In this document: positions 21,318 to 33,854 of the stretch, piece after piece
Position numbering within the stretch: the first letter of the stretch is position 1
Layout of the letters: every line of letters starts with the position of its first letter
From: Epiperipatus broadwayi
Taxonomy: Eukaryota; Onychophora; Udeonychophora; Euonychophora; Peripatidae
DNA: 64,000 bases
NCBI GenBank assembly: GCA_028023455.1
Contig: JAQFVV010000020.1
Coordinates: 6,805,092-6,869,091 of the forward strand
Direction: 5' to 3'
The notes under the pieces: generated by a model
Seen by the model: only the letters and a program-made list of their open reading frames with translations
Database searches by the model: none
Told to the model about the DNA's origin: nothing
Made by a program: the position numbers and the translations under genes

Positions 21318-23213
21318 TTATTTAATAAGATATTCACAGTTATACATTGCTAACTGTTTTACTTCTTGTTCATATTTTGTCACTTTTAATAATGTACATG
21401 CTGAACTAGATTCATCTGTCATTCTATTTCTCAAACTGTCTTTAATTAAATTCATCTCTAAAAACAATGATTCACATGCATATGTAGATAAAAAAATTGA
21501 TAATATAGCAATCACTAATTTTTTAAGCAATTAAATGTTTCAAGAATAGCATTCCAAACAATCAACAGTCCATCTTCAGCATTCATTTTACATATGTTCA
21601 ATAATCGATCATTTCCCATTGTTTCTAACTTATTCCTCAAATCAACAAATTTCTGTTTCCATATAGAATTGGATTGAAAATTGACTGATTGCATTTCCAT
21701 ATCTTTGAAATTAAGCCACTCAAAATTTTCTAACTTCAGACTAACCATTGATATTATGTCTAGGTATAAAATAAATTTTGATGTTTCTGAAAATTGTCTG
21801 AACTGTGTAAATCTTTAAAAAAAGTCATCATTTATCAATTAAGTAACAGCACAAAAATTTTGCATAAATTTTACTTGATCTGGCTTCTCATGAGATTTTA
21901 AATCAGTCAAGAACTTTTTTAAATTTGGAAAATATTTGAAGGTGTAAGAAATAACATCATGGTTGAAAATTTGTAATTTAACTTCAAATGCTTTGATTAA
22001 ATCAAACATGACAACAATTATCTTCTTATAACCTTGCAGTTTCACATTTAATTCATTTAGATGTGAACACATGTCAGTAAATAACTGAAAGCCATTCAAC
22101 ATTCATTAATTCATTACATTTTTTAATGATTTTCTCATTACTTAAAAACAGACTAATTTTATCTAAACACCCAATGAATCTTTGAAGAACATTTCCTTGA
22201 CTTAACCATTGGACATTGTTGTACATAAGTAAACCTTTGTATACTGAATTTACCTCACTCAATAAATTTAATTTTTTTTGTTTATTTAGAGCTTGTATAG
22301 ATATAAAATTGACTAACTTAGATACCAGAACTCATAACATCATCCAGTGGCTTAAAGCTGGCCTTTGTGCATGAAACCTGCTGAAGTATAATGCAATGAA
22401 AACCCAAAACTGAATGCCCAATATGGTTGGTAAATAAACTGGAAAAACCATTTTTCTCCCAATCATACTTAGAGCACCATCTGCAGTTAGTGATACAATT
22501 TTGGAAACATGTATTTTTTTTCAGCTAGTAAATTTGAAACTCCATTGCAAATATCTATTCTTTTTGTTGTTGTTACTAATGAGGTTAAACTGATCAATTC
22601 CTTTTTTTATTATTCCCAACACAATAGCAAATAAAAATACCAAATGAGCTGATATATTTATGTCTGTACTTGTCAGAGAGAAATTAAACTAAAAAAATTT
22701 ATATCTCATTTTTGTTGATAAGTTATGTTGTTAGCCATTTGCAGGATTGTTCCTTTAACTGTTTTTCTAGCCAATGGTAAATCTTTTAGTCCCTGAATAA
22801 TTTTTGTTTTGTTTTCAAAATCTTCAAAAAGAACTGGTGCACATTTTCTTCTTTTATATATTCTCCATCCTTAAAAAGTTTCCCATGTTTGGCAATTATA
22901 TTTGAAATGAAAAAAACTAGCAGCAGTTATATTTGAATGATTTTCGATAAATTTCATTATAGATGTTGATTGAATATTAATATTTTTAAATGCTTGAGCA
23001 ATATATTCTTTTTATTCATCTTTACTTTTTACACAGAATGATTTATGATTCATCTCATAATGCTGTTTTATTGATGATGTTCTCAATACAACTGTTCCAG
23101 AACATAAAACACATATTGCCTTGGTGCCTTTGTTAATCATTCCATACTCCTCAGGCCATTAATTTTGAAATTCTTTACTGCTTGACAATTTTTATTTTAT
23201 TTTCACTAGTCAT
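21318..23213 (-). pseudogene. hAT transposase, decayed (GTF2IRD2/ZBED5-like family)
   Basis: The original ORF started at the ATG at 23213 (MTSENK, as in copy 2). A BED-type zinc finger follows near 23060-23110, with cysteines in ICVLCSG and histidines in HYEMNH. Open pieces then cover the catalytic RNase-H-like region (22074-22262, 21839-22102 with QLFTDMCSHLNELNVKLQGY, 21515-21748 with KLENFEWLNF) and the C-terminal dimerisation region at 21318-21530, with ESLFLEMNLIKDSLRNRMTD and CTLLKVTKYE. That C-terminus is characteristic of hAT transposases of the type domesticated as GTF2IRD2- or ZBED5-like proteins. At least four frameshifts or stops separate the pieces. The catalytic Asp/Glu residues were not all located. 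Confidence 0.8.
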
Positions 23214-24114
23214 ATTAATATAATGGTAAGAAATTTATTTGAAAGTAAATTTAAATGAGCTTTAATAATTTTATAAATCAAAGATTTATTATATGTTAAA
23301 ATATATTATTAACCTTATATTTCACTTTTGCAACAAAGCTTCAAGCAAAAAAAAAATGAAATGGCATTGATTAGGCATTTTGTTCCTTTGTTTGTGATTT
23401 TAATTACATTAAAAAAATGATTGGTGTCAACATGTTTAGGTCAAAAAAGATTAGGACAAAAAACTATTTTATTACTTCTACTTCAGATTTTAAAAAAATT
23501 ACTTCAAAGAGTTATAAAATATTTTACTGAGTTTATTGTCTAGTTTTATTGGAATCATTTGACAGGTTTATAAAATATGATACCACAGTATATTGGTATC
23601 AATTTATTGGCTTAAAATGCTAGTCCTACCTACATATGTATAATTTTTTCCAAATTTTGTAATTTATTGCTTTTAATCAGCGTTTGATTGTAAATTGAAT
23701 TCTAATATAATATTATCTTTATTTATTTTACTTGAGTTTACAATAAATATTTATTTGAACAGATTTTAGCAACAATAAAAAATATTGAATAATTTAAAGT
23801 GTAGAAAATTATGATATTTAAATAGTTTATGTGCCAGTAAAAAATTTGAATGTGCCAACTCTGGCACACATGCCATAGGTTTTCCATCACTGTCTTAGCA
23901 TATATTTAAGTCTATCTAACTATATTTTATTATATATAGAGTGTTTATACATTATTTAATTGATTGTTTAAAGAAAGAAACTAATGTTTTACTTTTTAAA
24001 AAGGAGTCAGCATTTGCTGTTAAGCAGCAATTAATACTCAAGTTACATTAAAAGCAATAAAAATACAAAATTTGCTTTATCTTTTCTTTTACTACATATC
24101 ATTAGTAATAATGA

Positions 24115-25020
24115 TATTAGTGATTAAGTCAATGCACATGCACTTTAAAGATAAATTATAAATGAATACTCTCACTTTTCCAGACACAAGATATAGTTTT
24201 TTTAAAAAAGATGAAATGAATCCACCCATCCTTTTTTTTTTTTTGGAAATGACTTTAAATTATATTTATTATGCTTGAATGAGTGATGCTTGCAAAATCT
24301 TTACAATTTACAGTACATCACTATTACAGTATAAAAATATAGCACTATATAAATTAATATTTTATTATATATGCTTAATTTCAACTAAAGAATGACGTAT
24401 TGTAAATTGTAAAGATTTTGCAAGCATCATTTGTTCAAGCATAATAAATGTAATTTAAAGTGATTGCTTAACATCTTCACACTCTCATTTCCATATGCTT
24501 AAGATTTTCCCACACATAAATGTTTGGGTTGAAAAAATGGGTGGATTCATTCCATTGTTTTTAAAATACTATATCTTGTGTATGAAAAAGTGAGAGTATT
24601 CATTTATAATTTATCTTTAAAGCATGTGCATTGGCTTAATCCCTAATATCACTATTACAGTATAAAACATAGCACTATATAAAATAATATCTCATTATAT
24701 ATGTTTAATTTCAACTAAATAATGACATGTTGTAAATTGTAAAGATTTTGCATCATTCGTTCAAACATATCAAATGTAATTTAAAGTGATTGCTTAACAT
24801 CTTCACGCTCTCATTTCCATATGCTTAAAATTTGCCCATACATAAATGTTTGGGTCAAAAGGATGGGTGGATTCATTCCATCTTTTCTAAGTGTCTGGAA
24901 AAGTGAGAGTATTAATTTATAATTTATCTTTAAAGCGCATGTGCATTAGCTTAATCACTAATATTACTATTACAGTATAAAAACATAGTGCTATATAAAA
25001 TAATATCTCATTACATATCA
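24115..25020. repeat. F6 inverted/tandem array, unit about 326 bp
   Basis: TAATTTAAAGTGATTGCTTA at 24451 recurs at 24777, giving a unit of 326 bp. The left end (24120-24310) is the same unit inverted. It shares CTTCACGCTC, GGTGGATTCATTCCA and TTTGGGT words with the F5 array at 14.1-15.6 kb, but with many substitutions, so F5 and F6 are related subfamilies. No coding frame or hammerhead core was seen. Confidence 0.8.
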
Positions 25021-25053
25021 TTAACTAAAATTTTATTTTCTTTAAAAAAATAA

Positions 25054-25065
25054 GGGGGGGGGGGG
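25054..25065. repeat. (G)n homopolymer
   Basis: A run of about 12 G follows an A-rich stretch, striking in this A+T-rich DNA. It lies just beyond the F6 array. Confidence 0.9.
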
Positions 25066-26985
25066 TATGTAGAAATTGTCAGCAAATATATAAAGTTAGA
25101 TCAAATACTCAGGATGTAATATTCATTTTAAACACATGAAATGTTAAGAGTGTAAGATATTTAAGGTGAAATAAGTGTTAGAAATAATGAGTGATATTAT
25201 AATTATTAGATTTTGAACTAAAGATTTATTTTGAAAGTTGATTGAGTCCATTTGTATATAATTAATGTTTACACTGATTATTATGGATTAGATTTTATGT
25301 ATGTTAGAACATAAAATGTAAAGGCAGTTCTTATATTATGATTAAAAAATAATATATCTATATGGTAAAATTATTCATGGTTTTGTCTAGTAAATTCAAA
25401 GTCAGTTTCAAAAAGGAATCATTTCACTTAATTAAAGTGAGTTATTATTAAATTTGAATTTCAATTCAAAAGGGACCATCTTTGTAATTAGGTTGAGATA
25501 TTATTAAATTAAAATTTGGACCTAAAATGGTCACTCCCTAAAATTATTATTGTAAAGATGTATTGGTTATAATAAATATTTGTATGTGACTATGCTATCA
25601 AGATAATGATAAGATTAAATTTTTAGGATTGTCACACGTATGTTTATATCCAGGGTGTATTGAAAGCCAGGGATTTAATCTACACAAGTGTACTCAATCA
25701 TAAAATAATGTTAGTAGTATAATATGTAAAATGTTTTAAAATTAATAAAAATAAACTTTGAACATTTTACAAATAAATATAATCATTTCATATTTGTTTT
25801 CCAGTAGATATGTGAACTGAAAGTTAAAATGTAGGAGAGAAATGACTTAATAAAACTATTATCATGAAATTATAATTATAAAAATAATCAAATTATAGAT
25901 AAAATTTTCATAAAATTCCGATAATATAATTGATAATGTAAACATATTTAAGATAAAGAACATTTTATTTTTGTTAATAATTGTGATACTTTGTAAATAA
26001 ACTGTTATTTTGTTATTTATTTAAACAGTGTGCTAACTTTTTGTCTGTTTCAGTTTCATTTCATTGTGTGTAGCTTATGTTCTATATAATTTAACCAGGT
26101 ATTGAAAATAATCTTTGTCTAATGATTATCATTATCACAAATTAAAGAAATGGTTTCAAATTCTATTAAAATATATAAATAAAAAATGTGCTCACACGTG
26201 TGGTGACCAAATCAATTAGAATAAATTTAAACACATATAATCTGACTATTCCAAGTAAATATTTTAAAAAAAAAACCCATAAATATAAAATTTTATACAA
26301 TTAAAAGATTCTAATATAATACATTAATCATCAATAATATAAAATATAAGAAAAAAATATGTCAAAAGTAATCATTATATGGCCTCCATTATCGGTGATG
26401 GCCAAATATTTAAATCATTTTTGTTTTACAATCATTACATTGAAAGTCATCTGACCAACCCAAGTTAACCCAAGGATTTTAATAATAATAATTAATAACT
26501 AATAGAAACTCATTTGTTGATCACATTTGGATGGCTAGCTTCATTGTCTGAGAACCAATTAACTGGACAAAAATTCATATATCTGCTTGAAATTGAAAAA
26601 AATTCAAAGTTGATCCCACCCAGACTCAACCCCAATTAGGGCATGGCTGACAAAGGTAATAATTATTGCACTATGAAACCCTTAACAAATAGTTGTGATC
26701 ACTAAATGTATAAAACATACTATCTCATTAAGTTCATTAAAGAGCAATTGTGAGACAAGATTGAGGTAAAAGAGAACAGCTTATTGAAGTCATTTTTAAT
26801 TAAATTGGTCATAACACATGCAAATGTAAACAGTAATAAATTAACAATAATTAACAATTTTAAAATAATAAAAAACATCAATAGATACAATTAACAGACT
26901 TTACTTATTTAAAAATTAAATGCATCATTCTCCCATCGTTATTTATTGAAATTAGATAGAATTCTATTTTAATACATTGCACAGG
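25066..26985. other. A+T-rich stretch without recognisable gene
   Basis: No coding or structured element was recognised on either strand. Confidence 0.5.
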
Positions 26986-27014
26986 CTTAAACCTGTGTTT
27001 ATATATGTAATATA

Positions 27015-27090
27015 GGCGGGATTCGAACTCAGACTTTCACACGACCCACTACTCTCAGTGCCATCTCATGTTGCTGAGCCACCTGATCAC
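27015..27090 (-). promoter_or_regulatory. tRNA-like Pol III A and B boxes in F4
   Basis: A box GGTGGCTCAGCA and B box AGTTCGAATCCC sit about 45 bases apart. The B box matches the consensus GGTTCGANTCC at all but the first base. In the other F4 copies these boxes have decayed (for example GGGTTCAAG near 29910). Confidence 0.55.
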
Positions 27091-27110
27091 ACACATGTTG
27101 AAAAGATAAA

Positions 27111-27167
27111 TAATCACCAATGTACGTATTTCATGCTAAACCAGCAATCATCAGTTGGTCTAGATTA
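27111..27167 (-). ncRNA. hammerhead ribozyme-like motif, F4 family
   Basis: The 57-nt motif reads UAAUC, bulge UAG, ACCAA, CUGAUGA, hairpin UGCU-GGUUU-AGCA flanked by U on each side, GAAA, UACGUA (a perfect palindrome), then CA where other copies have UA, and the return strand UUGGU-GAUUA. Both stem I helices pair fully (5+5). The C in place of U16.1 would disturb the cleavage site in this copy. Confidence 0.55.
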
Positions 27168-27474
27168 CTATTCTCACACATATATATAATCAGTGCTCAG
27201 CTTTATCTTAAGATAGCCAATCTTCATACTTTAATGGAAAGGCTTCAAACTATTCCAACTCACAACTTTTCAGCCTTCCATTTCATTGAAAATCTGATGA
27301 TGGAATGTTCAAAGCCCTTGTTAGTGCCAACTTCTCTTAATATATCTTGTTCCAACTTCTATCAAATAAGTGTGTTTGAAATGCATGTTAGATTGTATTT
27401 ATATATTAGATTATTTCCACCATCTAATATAAGTATCAAATATCTTTAGAAAAATTTACTTTATTTAAATATTG

Positions 27475-27633
27475 CAAATACATTCGACTGTTAGTAATAG
27501 CATACAGGTTAATAGATGCACAATGGTTCAAGAGGTATTATTCTTCCTTCTTTTGGTGTTCCTGGTCTGACCAGTGATGGTATGTTGTTTTTAAACTAAC
27601 CTGTGTGCTATTACTAACAGCTGAATGTATTTA
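27475..27633. repeat. small foldback (MITE-like) repeat
   Basis: Arms of about 35 bp (AAATACATTC.. CTGTTAGTAATAGCA..ACAGGTTA at 27475-27513 and its complement at 27597-27633) enclose about 85 bp. No coding content and no ribozyme core. A target duplication is not evident. Confidence 0.65.
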
Positions 27634-27999
27634 GAATATTTAAAAAAAGATATATATTTTTAAAGTGATTCAAAACTTATATTAGATGATAGAAATAGTC
27701 CATTATATAAATACAACTAAAATACCATCATCACGAACCTTTAGGAAAATGCATGTTAGATAACTCTTTTATTCTGAATTTTTTCTTGCATTTTATAATA
27801 AATTGAAATAGAAAGTAGTATTGTTTCTTATATCATTGCTTACTTTTTTAAAACATTTGTTGTTACATCTTTTCTTAAGTTGTCACTAAAATTTTGCATC
27901 ATTGCACATTGTAGCTCATTTCATTTGCAATGTGTTCTTACACTATAATGTTTGCACTGATATTATTTAGCAGTATGCAATATAGCATCCATTTTTTGA

Positions 28000-28325
28000 T
28001 GTCAGCTCATGTGTATAGTATTCGGTTACATTAGTTTATATATAAGGAATTCAAACTCAGACTACTACATGACCCTCAACTCTCCATGCCATCTCATATT
28101 GCTGACCCACCTGATCACACACATGTTGAAAAGATAAATAATCAACAATATATGTATTTTGTGTTAAACCACCACTCATCAGTTGGTCGAGATTACCATC
28201 TGCACACATATATACAGTCAGTGCTCAGCTTTATATTAAGATAGCCAATCTTCATACTTTAATGGTCAGGCTTCAAACTAATCCAACCCAACTCTTCACC
28301 CATCCATTTCATTGAAAATGGAATT
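28000..28325 (-). repeat. F4 single-arm copy
   Basis: It is parallel to 26990-27330 at lower similarity, with a decayed B box (AATTCAAACTC on the plus strand). It contains the hammerhead-like motif at 28139-28195. Confidence 0.65.
28139..28195 (-). ncRNA. degenerate hammerhead-like motif, F4
   Basis: This copy is also exactly 57 nt. Core CUGAUGA is intact and helix II here starts with a canonical G10.1-C11.1 pair (GUG...CAC), but GAAA has become AAAA, consistent with a CpG-type transition. Stem I keeps UAAUC/GAUUA and most of ACCAA/UUGUU. Predicted inactive. Confidence 0.45.
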
Positions 28326-29303
28326 TTATGTAGGAGGCCATTTTAATTAATGAGATACTTGATTTTTTTTTACTTAATTGGCATCCCTTTTACACTTTGA
28401 AAGAGAACACATATACAAGTCATTATTATTCATTTTTTTTATCAGCATTTTTTATCCATCATGAGAAATGAGTTATAAAATAATGATTTATGACATTTTA
28501 AAAAATATATTTTAATAAAAATCTTTTTATTATATTGTAAATATTGGAAAAAAATCTCAGACTTTTTCTATTGTAGACTTTGAATGATACATGATATCTA
28601 ATACTGGAAAATGTTTGAATTCAAATGTTTTGCTCTTATATCTATTATATTTTTGTATAATATTTTAGAAATTGAATTGAATATATCATTCAAAACTTTT
28701 AATTTATATAAATATTTATAATAACATATTTTAATAAATAATTAAGAAGAAAATAACTTTTTCTACAATAGTTTGAAAATACTTGGTCTTACAAATATAT
28801 GCACATTTGAAAAAGAAATTATAAATACATTTCTTTGGGATATATTTATAATATTGTTAGAAAACTTTTTTTTTCTTTCATATATAAAATAAAAATAGGT
28901 GCATAATTTTGGTCATTTATTGAAAAAAATATTAAACAACTCCTAAGGTTAAAAGCTATTGCACTTAATTAAAAATGTAAAAATCATAATAAAAAAAAAC
29001 TATATATATACAATTATCTAGTGGGAATAAGTTCGTATCTCATTATTGTGGAGAAAAAATACTATGATTTTTTAGCAAGAAAAGAAGTTTATTTATTATA
29101 TATTTCTCAGAATTTTTTTTTAATGCAACAAAATTTAATGTATTGTTTCTAAATCCTGTTTATTTAATTTGTTATTAACATGTTTAAAATATATATATAT
29201 ATAATTATAGATTCTGCTTCGTTTTGTTCTGATAAAAATAATAGACATATATTCTATCTCATAACACTGATACACTTGAATCCATATATGTCGAAAAGAT
29301 AAA

Positions 29304-29360
29304 TAATCACCAATATATATATTTCATGCTAAACCAGAAATCATCAGTTGGTCCAGATTA
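29304..29360 (-). ncRNA. hammerhead ribozyme-like motif, F4 left arm
   Basis: UAAUC, UGG bulge, ACCAA, CUGAUGA, hairpin, GAAA, UAUAUA, UA, UUGGU, GAUUA. Stem I is perfect (5+5 pairs). Helix II is weakened by one change (UUCU against AGCA). Cleavage would fall between A and the UUGGU strand. Confidence 0.55.
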
Positions 29361-29830
29361 CCATCTCTACACATATATGCTATAAATGCTCAGATATATA
29401 TTAAGATAGCCAATCTTTATACTTTAATGGACAGGCTTCAATCTACTCCACACTCCAACTCTTCAACCATCCATGCAATTGAAAATCTGATGATGGAATG
29501 CTCAAAGGCCACCCTGAGGCCAAGATTCTTGTCACACCCATGTTGACCTAAGGTCAATCTGATGCCTTATGTACAGGACATAATCCATTTAATACATATG
29601 CAAGGGATTATGTCCTGTCTGTGAGGGGTCAGATTGACCTTAGGTCAACATGGGTGTGACAAGAATCTCAGCCTCAGGGTGGCCTTTTAGCATTCCATCA
29701 TCAGATTTTCAATTGGATGGATGGTTGAAGAGTTGGAGTATGAAGTAGATTGAAGCCTGTCCATTAAAGTATGAAGATTGGCTATCTTAAAATATATCAG
29801 AGCACTTAGAGCATATATGTGTGGAGATGA

Positions 29831-29887
29831 TAATCTTGACCAACTGATGATTGCTGGTTTAGCATGAAATATGTATATTAGTGATTA
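29831..29887 (+). ncRNA. hammerhead ribozyme-like motif, F4 right arm
   Basis: UAAUC, UUG bulge, ACCAA, CUGAUGA, UGCU-GGUUU-AGCA hairpin with flanking U-U, GAAA, UAUGUA, UA, UUAGU, GAUUA. Core and helix II are intact; the inner stem I has one C-A mismatch. Confidence 0.6.
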
Positions 29888-30862
29888 TTTATCTTTTCGA
29901 CATATATGGGTTCAAGTTTATCAGTGTTATGAGATAGAGTGGAGAGTGGTGGGTGGTATGAAAGTCTGTGCTCATATACCCTATACATTACATATATAGA
30001 CACAGGTATATAATAATAAACCTGTGTTTCAATTACTATATATATTTTTAAGAATTTTTAGTTTCTAAATACCTGCTCAAACCAAATCATTTTTTTTTTT
30101 TCACAATTTCTTCAAAAAAATTTTTTTTTCACTTTTCATTTTTAATCTTACATTCCTAATTTATTTTTTCATTCTTCTTCAAATCTATAATACTATTTTT
30201 TCTTTATTTTTCCAAATTGCCCACATTTTTGCTCCATATAAAGCTATATTCTAAACAAAATATTAAAAACACCTCTTTCTTAAATAATAATAATAATAAT
30301 TTATCTTTATTAAAAGCCATTTTATTTTCATTTTAATTTTTTTATTACTATTTTCACAATCAGTTATCCAACTTTCCAAATATTTATACTAACTTGCTTT
30401 GAGGTTTCCTTCCCAATATTTATGATTAATCTTTCCTTTTCTATCTACCATGTGTTAAAGTATGCAACCAAGTTTTTCTTTATATACATTTTATGTGTAT
30501 TTATTTTGAATTTGAATACTTTAGTTTTGGTAATATTTATTTATATTTCAACCTTTGAGTCTATTTTCACAATAAAAGACCTATGCTATTTTTAAATATA
30601 TATTATAACTATTTAACTGAATAAAAGACATTATAATGTATTATATTTTAAAATACATTATTAAAAAATTATTTTTATATAACCATTAAAAAATATATAT
30701 AATGTCAAATAATAATAATAAAAAGATATAAAAAAGAAGAAAAATAAAAAGAATAATAATAATATTATTAAGAAAAAGAAGAAGAAGAAAAAGAACTAAA
30801 AAAAGGAAATGAAGAATAAAAATGAAAAATCCTTAAAATAATAATAAAAAGCAAAAGCAGAG

Positions 30863-30909
30863 CGAGAGAGAGAGAGAGAAGATGTTGAGAGCGAGAGAGA
30901 GAGAGAGAA
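30863..30909. repeat. (GA)n microsatellite
   Basis: Two blocks of GAGAGAGAGAGAGAAGATGTTG-type repeat form a short tandem duplication. No gene is associated. Confidence 0.9.
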
Positions 30910-31089
30910 GATGTTGGTGGTAATGATAATAACATCAAGAAAAAAATAAGAAAAATTATTTTATATAGTTTATTATATATATTAAAGAACTGAAGTCAAA
31001 AATTATATTAGCATTTATTTTTTAAATAAAAAAAAAGCTTGAACATCAACTTTTTAATTATGAAAAAAGAAGAAGATCAAAAACATTAT

Positions 31090-31650
31090 ATATAATTATA
31101 TATCTTATATATAGAGCTCACAAATAAGTTCTTAACAAGCTTTGCAGAATATCCCCAACCCCAGACTGATTTTCTGCTACTGGCTTCCTCAGTGAGATGC
31201 TAGAATATTCAAGCATTAGATTAAAAATACCAGGACAAACCCAGAACTTTATCTAATGTATTAAGTAGAAAATCTGAAATTTTTAGATATCCATATGTCT
31301 TCCAATCCAGCTATCTAACTTAAATAGCTATATTAGACTGAACTATGTGTAGATACAACATATATTAATAGCTTAGCAATATAAAATCGCCATAGCCTTA
31401 ATAACAAAAAATAAAATTACAAAAAAATCAAGTCAGATGTCACATGATCTAATTTAATAGCTTGTATTACAAATGTTATATATAGAGCTCACAAATAAGC
31501 TCTTAACAAGCTTTGCAGAAACTGGTCTTGTGATATTCTGCTAAGCTTGTTAAGAGCTTATTTGTAAGCTTTATATAACATTTGTAATACAAGCTTATTA
31601 AATTAGATCATGTGACTCTGACTTGATTTTTTTTTTAAAATTATATATCT
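31090..31650. repeat. F2 foldback repeat, 371-bp unit
   Basis: ATAGAGCTCACAAATAAG at 31111 recurs in direct orientation at 31482, so one unit is 371 bp and the copy is longer than one unit. After about 31530 the sequence turns back (GCTTGTTAAGAGCTTATTTG, then AATACAAGCTTATTAAATTA). The turn-around lies within the second ribozyme site, where only GCAGAAACTGGTC survives (31517-31530). Confidence 0.8.
31147..31210 (-). ncRNA. hammerhead ribozyme-like motif, F2 (partly degenerate)
   Basis: Outer stem GAAUAU/AUAUUC is kept and the inner stem AUCUCA/UGGGGU pairs with wobbles. The core box is CUGAGGA, which still fits CUGANGA. Helix II is reduced (AGC-CAGUA-GCA) and an extra base follows GAAA before the cleavage box. 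Activity is doubtful. Confidence 0.45.
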
Positions 31651-33854
31651 ATATTTATCATTATGTGCCATCATATTCATGTTTGAATATAATTTTATTT
31701 ATTATTATAGTCTTACTATTATCTTCTCATATATACTTTTACTACAAAAAACTTCAATGATTTTTATATTTATAAAAATCCCACTGCAGAATAAAGGTTT
31801 CTCCAATAGTTTCTTATAAAGGAAAGAAGAAAGGGAAGCCAATATTTATTAGTCTTCTCAATTGCTAGTTAGTAAAGATTTGAGTGGATTTTTTATCCTG
31901 TAGCTAAAAATAGCTAGATACTTATCTACTAATCAATATTAAATGATTAGCATAGGGTTATAAATATAATACCTGAAAAAAGGGTTATTCAGTCTGAATT
32001 TGACTCCAGTTCATAGATTTTTATTATATCATAAACACACGGAAAATATATTGACAATTCTGAAGCTATTTATGTTAATAACATCAATAAAATAAATGTC
32101 TAAAATCAATATTTTATGTCTGAAATATATTTCCAGATTTTAATTATAATATTGATATGTGATAGAAATTAGAATATATCCTGATTAACTCCATTTCCTC
32201 CACAGTTGTTTTTTTATTTATTTATTTTGTCATTTCTAAAAACTGTGCAAAAACAAACTAACTAATGGAAGAATATCTAGCACTCAGTTACCTATAGTCA
32301 AACTTCAAAGTCAAAAATAATAATGATTTGATATGTTTATTATTGAAATGTTTTATAAAAATTGATAATGAATATATTATATGGGAGATCTATTAATATA
32401 AATATTTAATGTTCTGTTTTCTTCTTCATAAAATTGATTATAACTCCATTGATTGAATGTATACATAGATTTAAAAAGCTGGGGTGATGTGGTCCTGTAG
32501 AGTAGATACCCAATAGCAACTGTTGTTTAATGTGTCATGCTTTATTAATTCCAACACCAAAATACCCAATTAATTAAATTATTGAATATGTCCATAAAGA
32601 CTTGAAAAATTCTTATAATCTGTCATTTTATGTTTAAACAAGATTATATACAAACAAATATTATCATTCATATAGTAGATATTTAATTTTATTTCATAAT
32701 AATTATTGCCATGTAAAAATCATATTTTCATAATAGCCAATAATGTCATCTATGACAAATTTGATAAAATCATAGATAATTTTATTATTTCTAGAATATT
32801 CACCTTTAAGTCATCACCAAGATTCTATGGCAAAATTGAAAAAAAATTATATAATTCAACAATAGCAGAGACATTCACAAACTAAAATGGTTATTCAATT
32901 CCTAAGGGGGGGAAGTCAGAAAGAATATATATATATATATATATATTAAAGATGCATTTTTACAAAGATTATACAAATCAATTTATGAAACATAAATATT
33001 TGATGTTTTGTGATGCAGTCTTTTAAATTTTTCTGCCATAAATTATACTTTTCAGTATTTTGCCTTATTATATAGCTCTCTATTGTATTCATTCCTTACC
33101 CATATTTTTATTTGCTATAATGGTTTTGAAGTAATCTTTATGAATAACATAAACTTCTTTCAAGAAAGTCATTCTGCAGTTCACTATGGAATATCTTTAA
33201 GGGAATCTGCTAATTCTTTATTTGTTTTATACAACCAATCCAATGGATAAATTATTTTACAATGTGAGACTCCATAATATCAATTCAACAAATTGAAAAA
33301 CATATCCATTGTCCTTATGATGTCACCATCATATTTTTAGAATATTATGAAATATTCTTAAATAACATTTTTCTAAATTATACCAATAACAGTTTAATAC
33401 TGATTACAAAAAATAATAGTTCTACATACAACTAATAGAGTTTTGCAATTATTACATTATTAAGATGAAGACTCTATATCTTTTAATTTGATTGTTGCCA
33501 ACATATAAGTTTTCCTTTCTACTTATAAAAACTCTCAAGTCTTTTAAATTGACTTTTAATTACCACAAAAAAATAATAATTAAAAATTGATTACTTTTTT
33601 CTTAACACTAATTTATAAAAGTCTTAATTTTTCTTTTGACATTAATTATTAAAGCAAACTTTTTATAGGTTGCATTTAAACCATTAAGAATATTCTTTAG
33701 ATCATCTTTAAAAATGAAAATAATATTACATATTAACAGCATATTTTATTAGCCTAGAAGTCAACAAAATGAACTTCTTGTTTTACTTTTAATTAGTGAA
33801 ATTAAAAACTCTATAATTAAAATTTTCTTGACAAACTCCACCATGTTGTTCTTC
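31651..33854. other. A+T-rich stretch without recognisable gene
   Basis: It contains an (AT)n run at 32925-32946. No coding similarity was recognised. Between 33000 and 33300 the minus strand has short open runs of ordinary amino-acid composition that I could not match to anything. Confidence 0.45.
32925..32946. repeat. (AT)n microsatellite
   Basis: About 11 AT units directly follow a short G run. Confidence 0.95.

Larger units (their letters stand above)
26990..27330 (-). mobile_element. F4 ribozyme-bearing SINE-like element, single arm with Pol III boxes
   Basis: On the minus strand the order is a conserved body (AAGTATGAAGATTGGCTATC and neighbours), a hammerhead-like motif (27111-27167), an A-box-like GGTGGCTCAGCA (27083-27072) and a B-box-like AGTTCGAATCCC (27029-27018), then a small hairpin ending ACACAGGTTTAAGCCTGTG. 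The combination of ribozyme and tRNA-like promoter in a small repeat is the organisation known from the schistosome Sm-alpha SINE-like family. Unlike the copies at 29.2 and 49.6 kb it is a single arm. Confidence 0.7.
29248..30035. repeat. F4 foldback repeat (inverted dimer), two hammerhead-like motifs
   Basis: This is a palindrome of nearly 800 bp centred at about 29590. The central arms are almost perfect complements (GTCACACCCATGTTGACCTA at 29542 versus TAGGTCAACATGGGTGTGAC at 29642). Each arm carries the 57-nt ribozyme-like motif, both pointing outward (29304-29360 minus, 29831-29887 plus). The right arm ends with ACACAGG...CCTGTGTTTC, the same terminal hairpin as at 26990 and 49613. Confidence 0.85.

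Noticed and set aside
27120-27449. 109-codon plus-strand open frame
   Set aside because: It runs antisense across the F4 ribozyme-bearing repeat; no protein family, so a chance frame.
29480-29515. CTGATGATGGAATGCTCAAAGG inside F4
   Set aside because: It has the first core box but no GAAA after a hairpin, and no closing stem. The real F4 motif is elsewhere in the unit.
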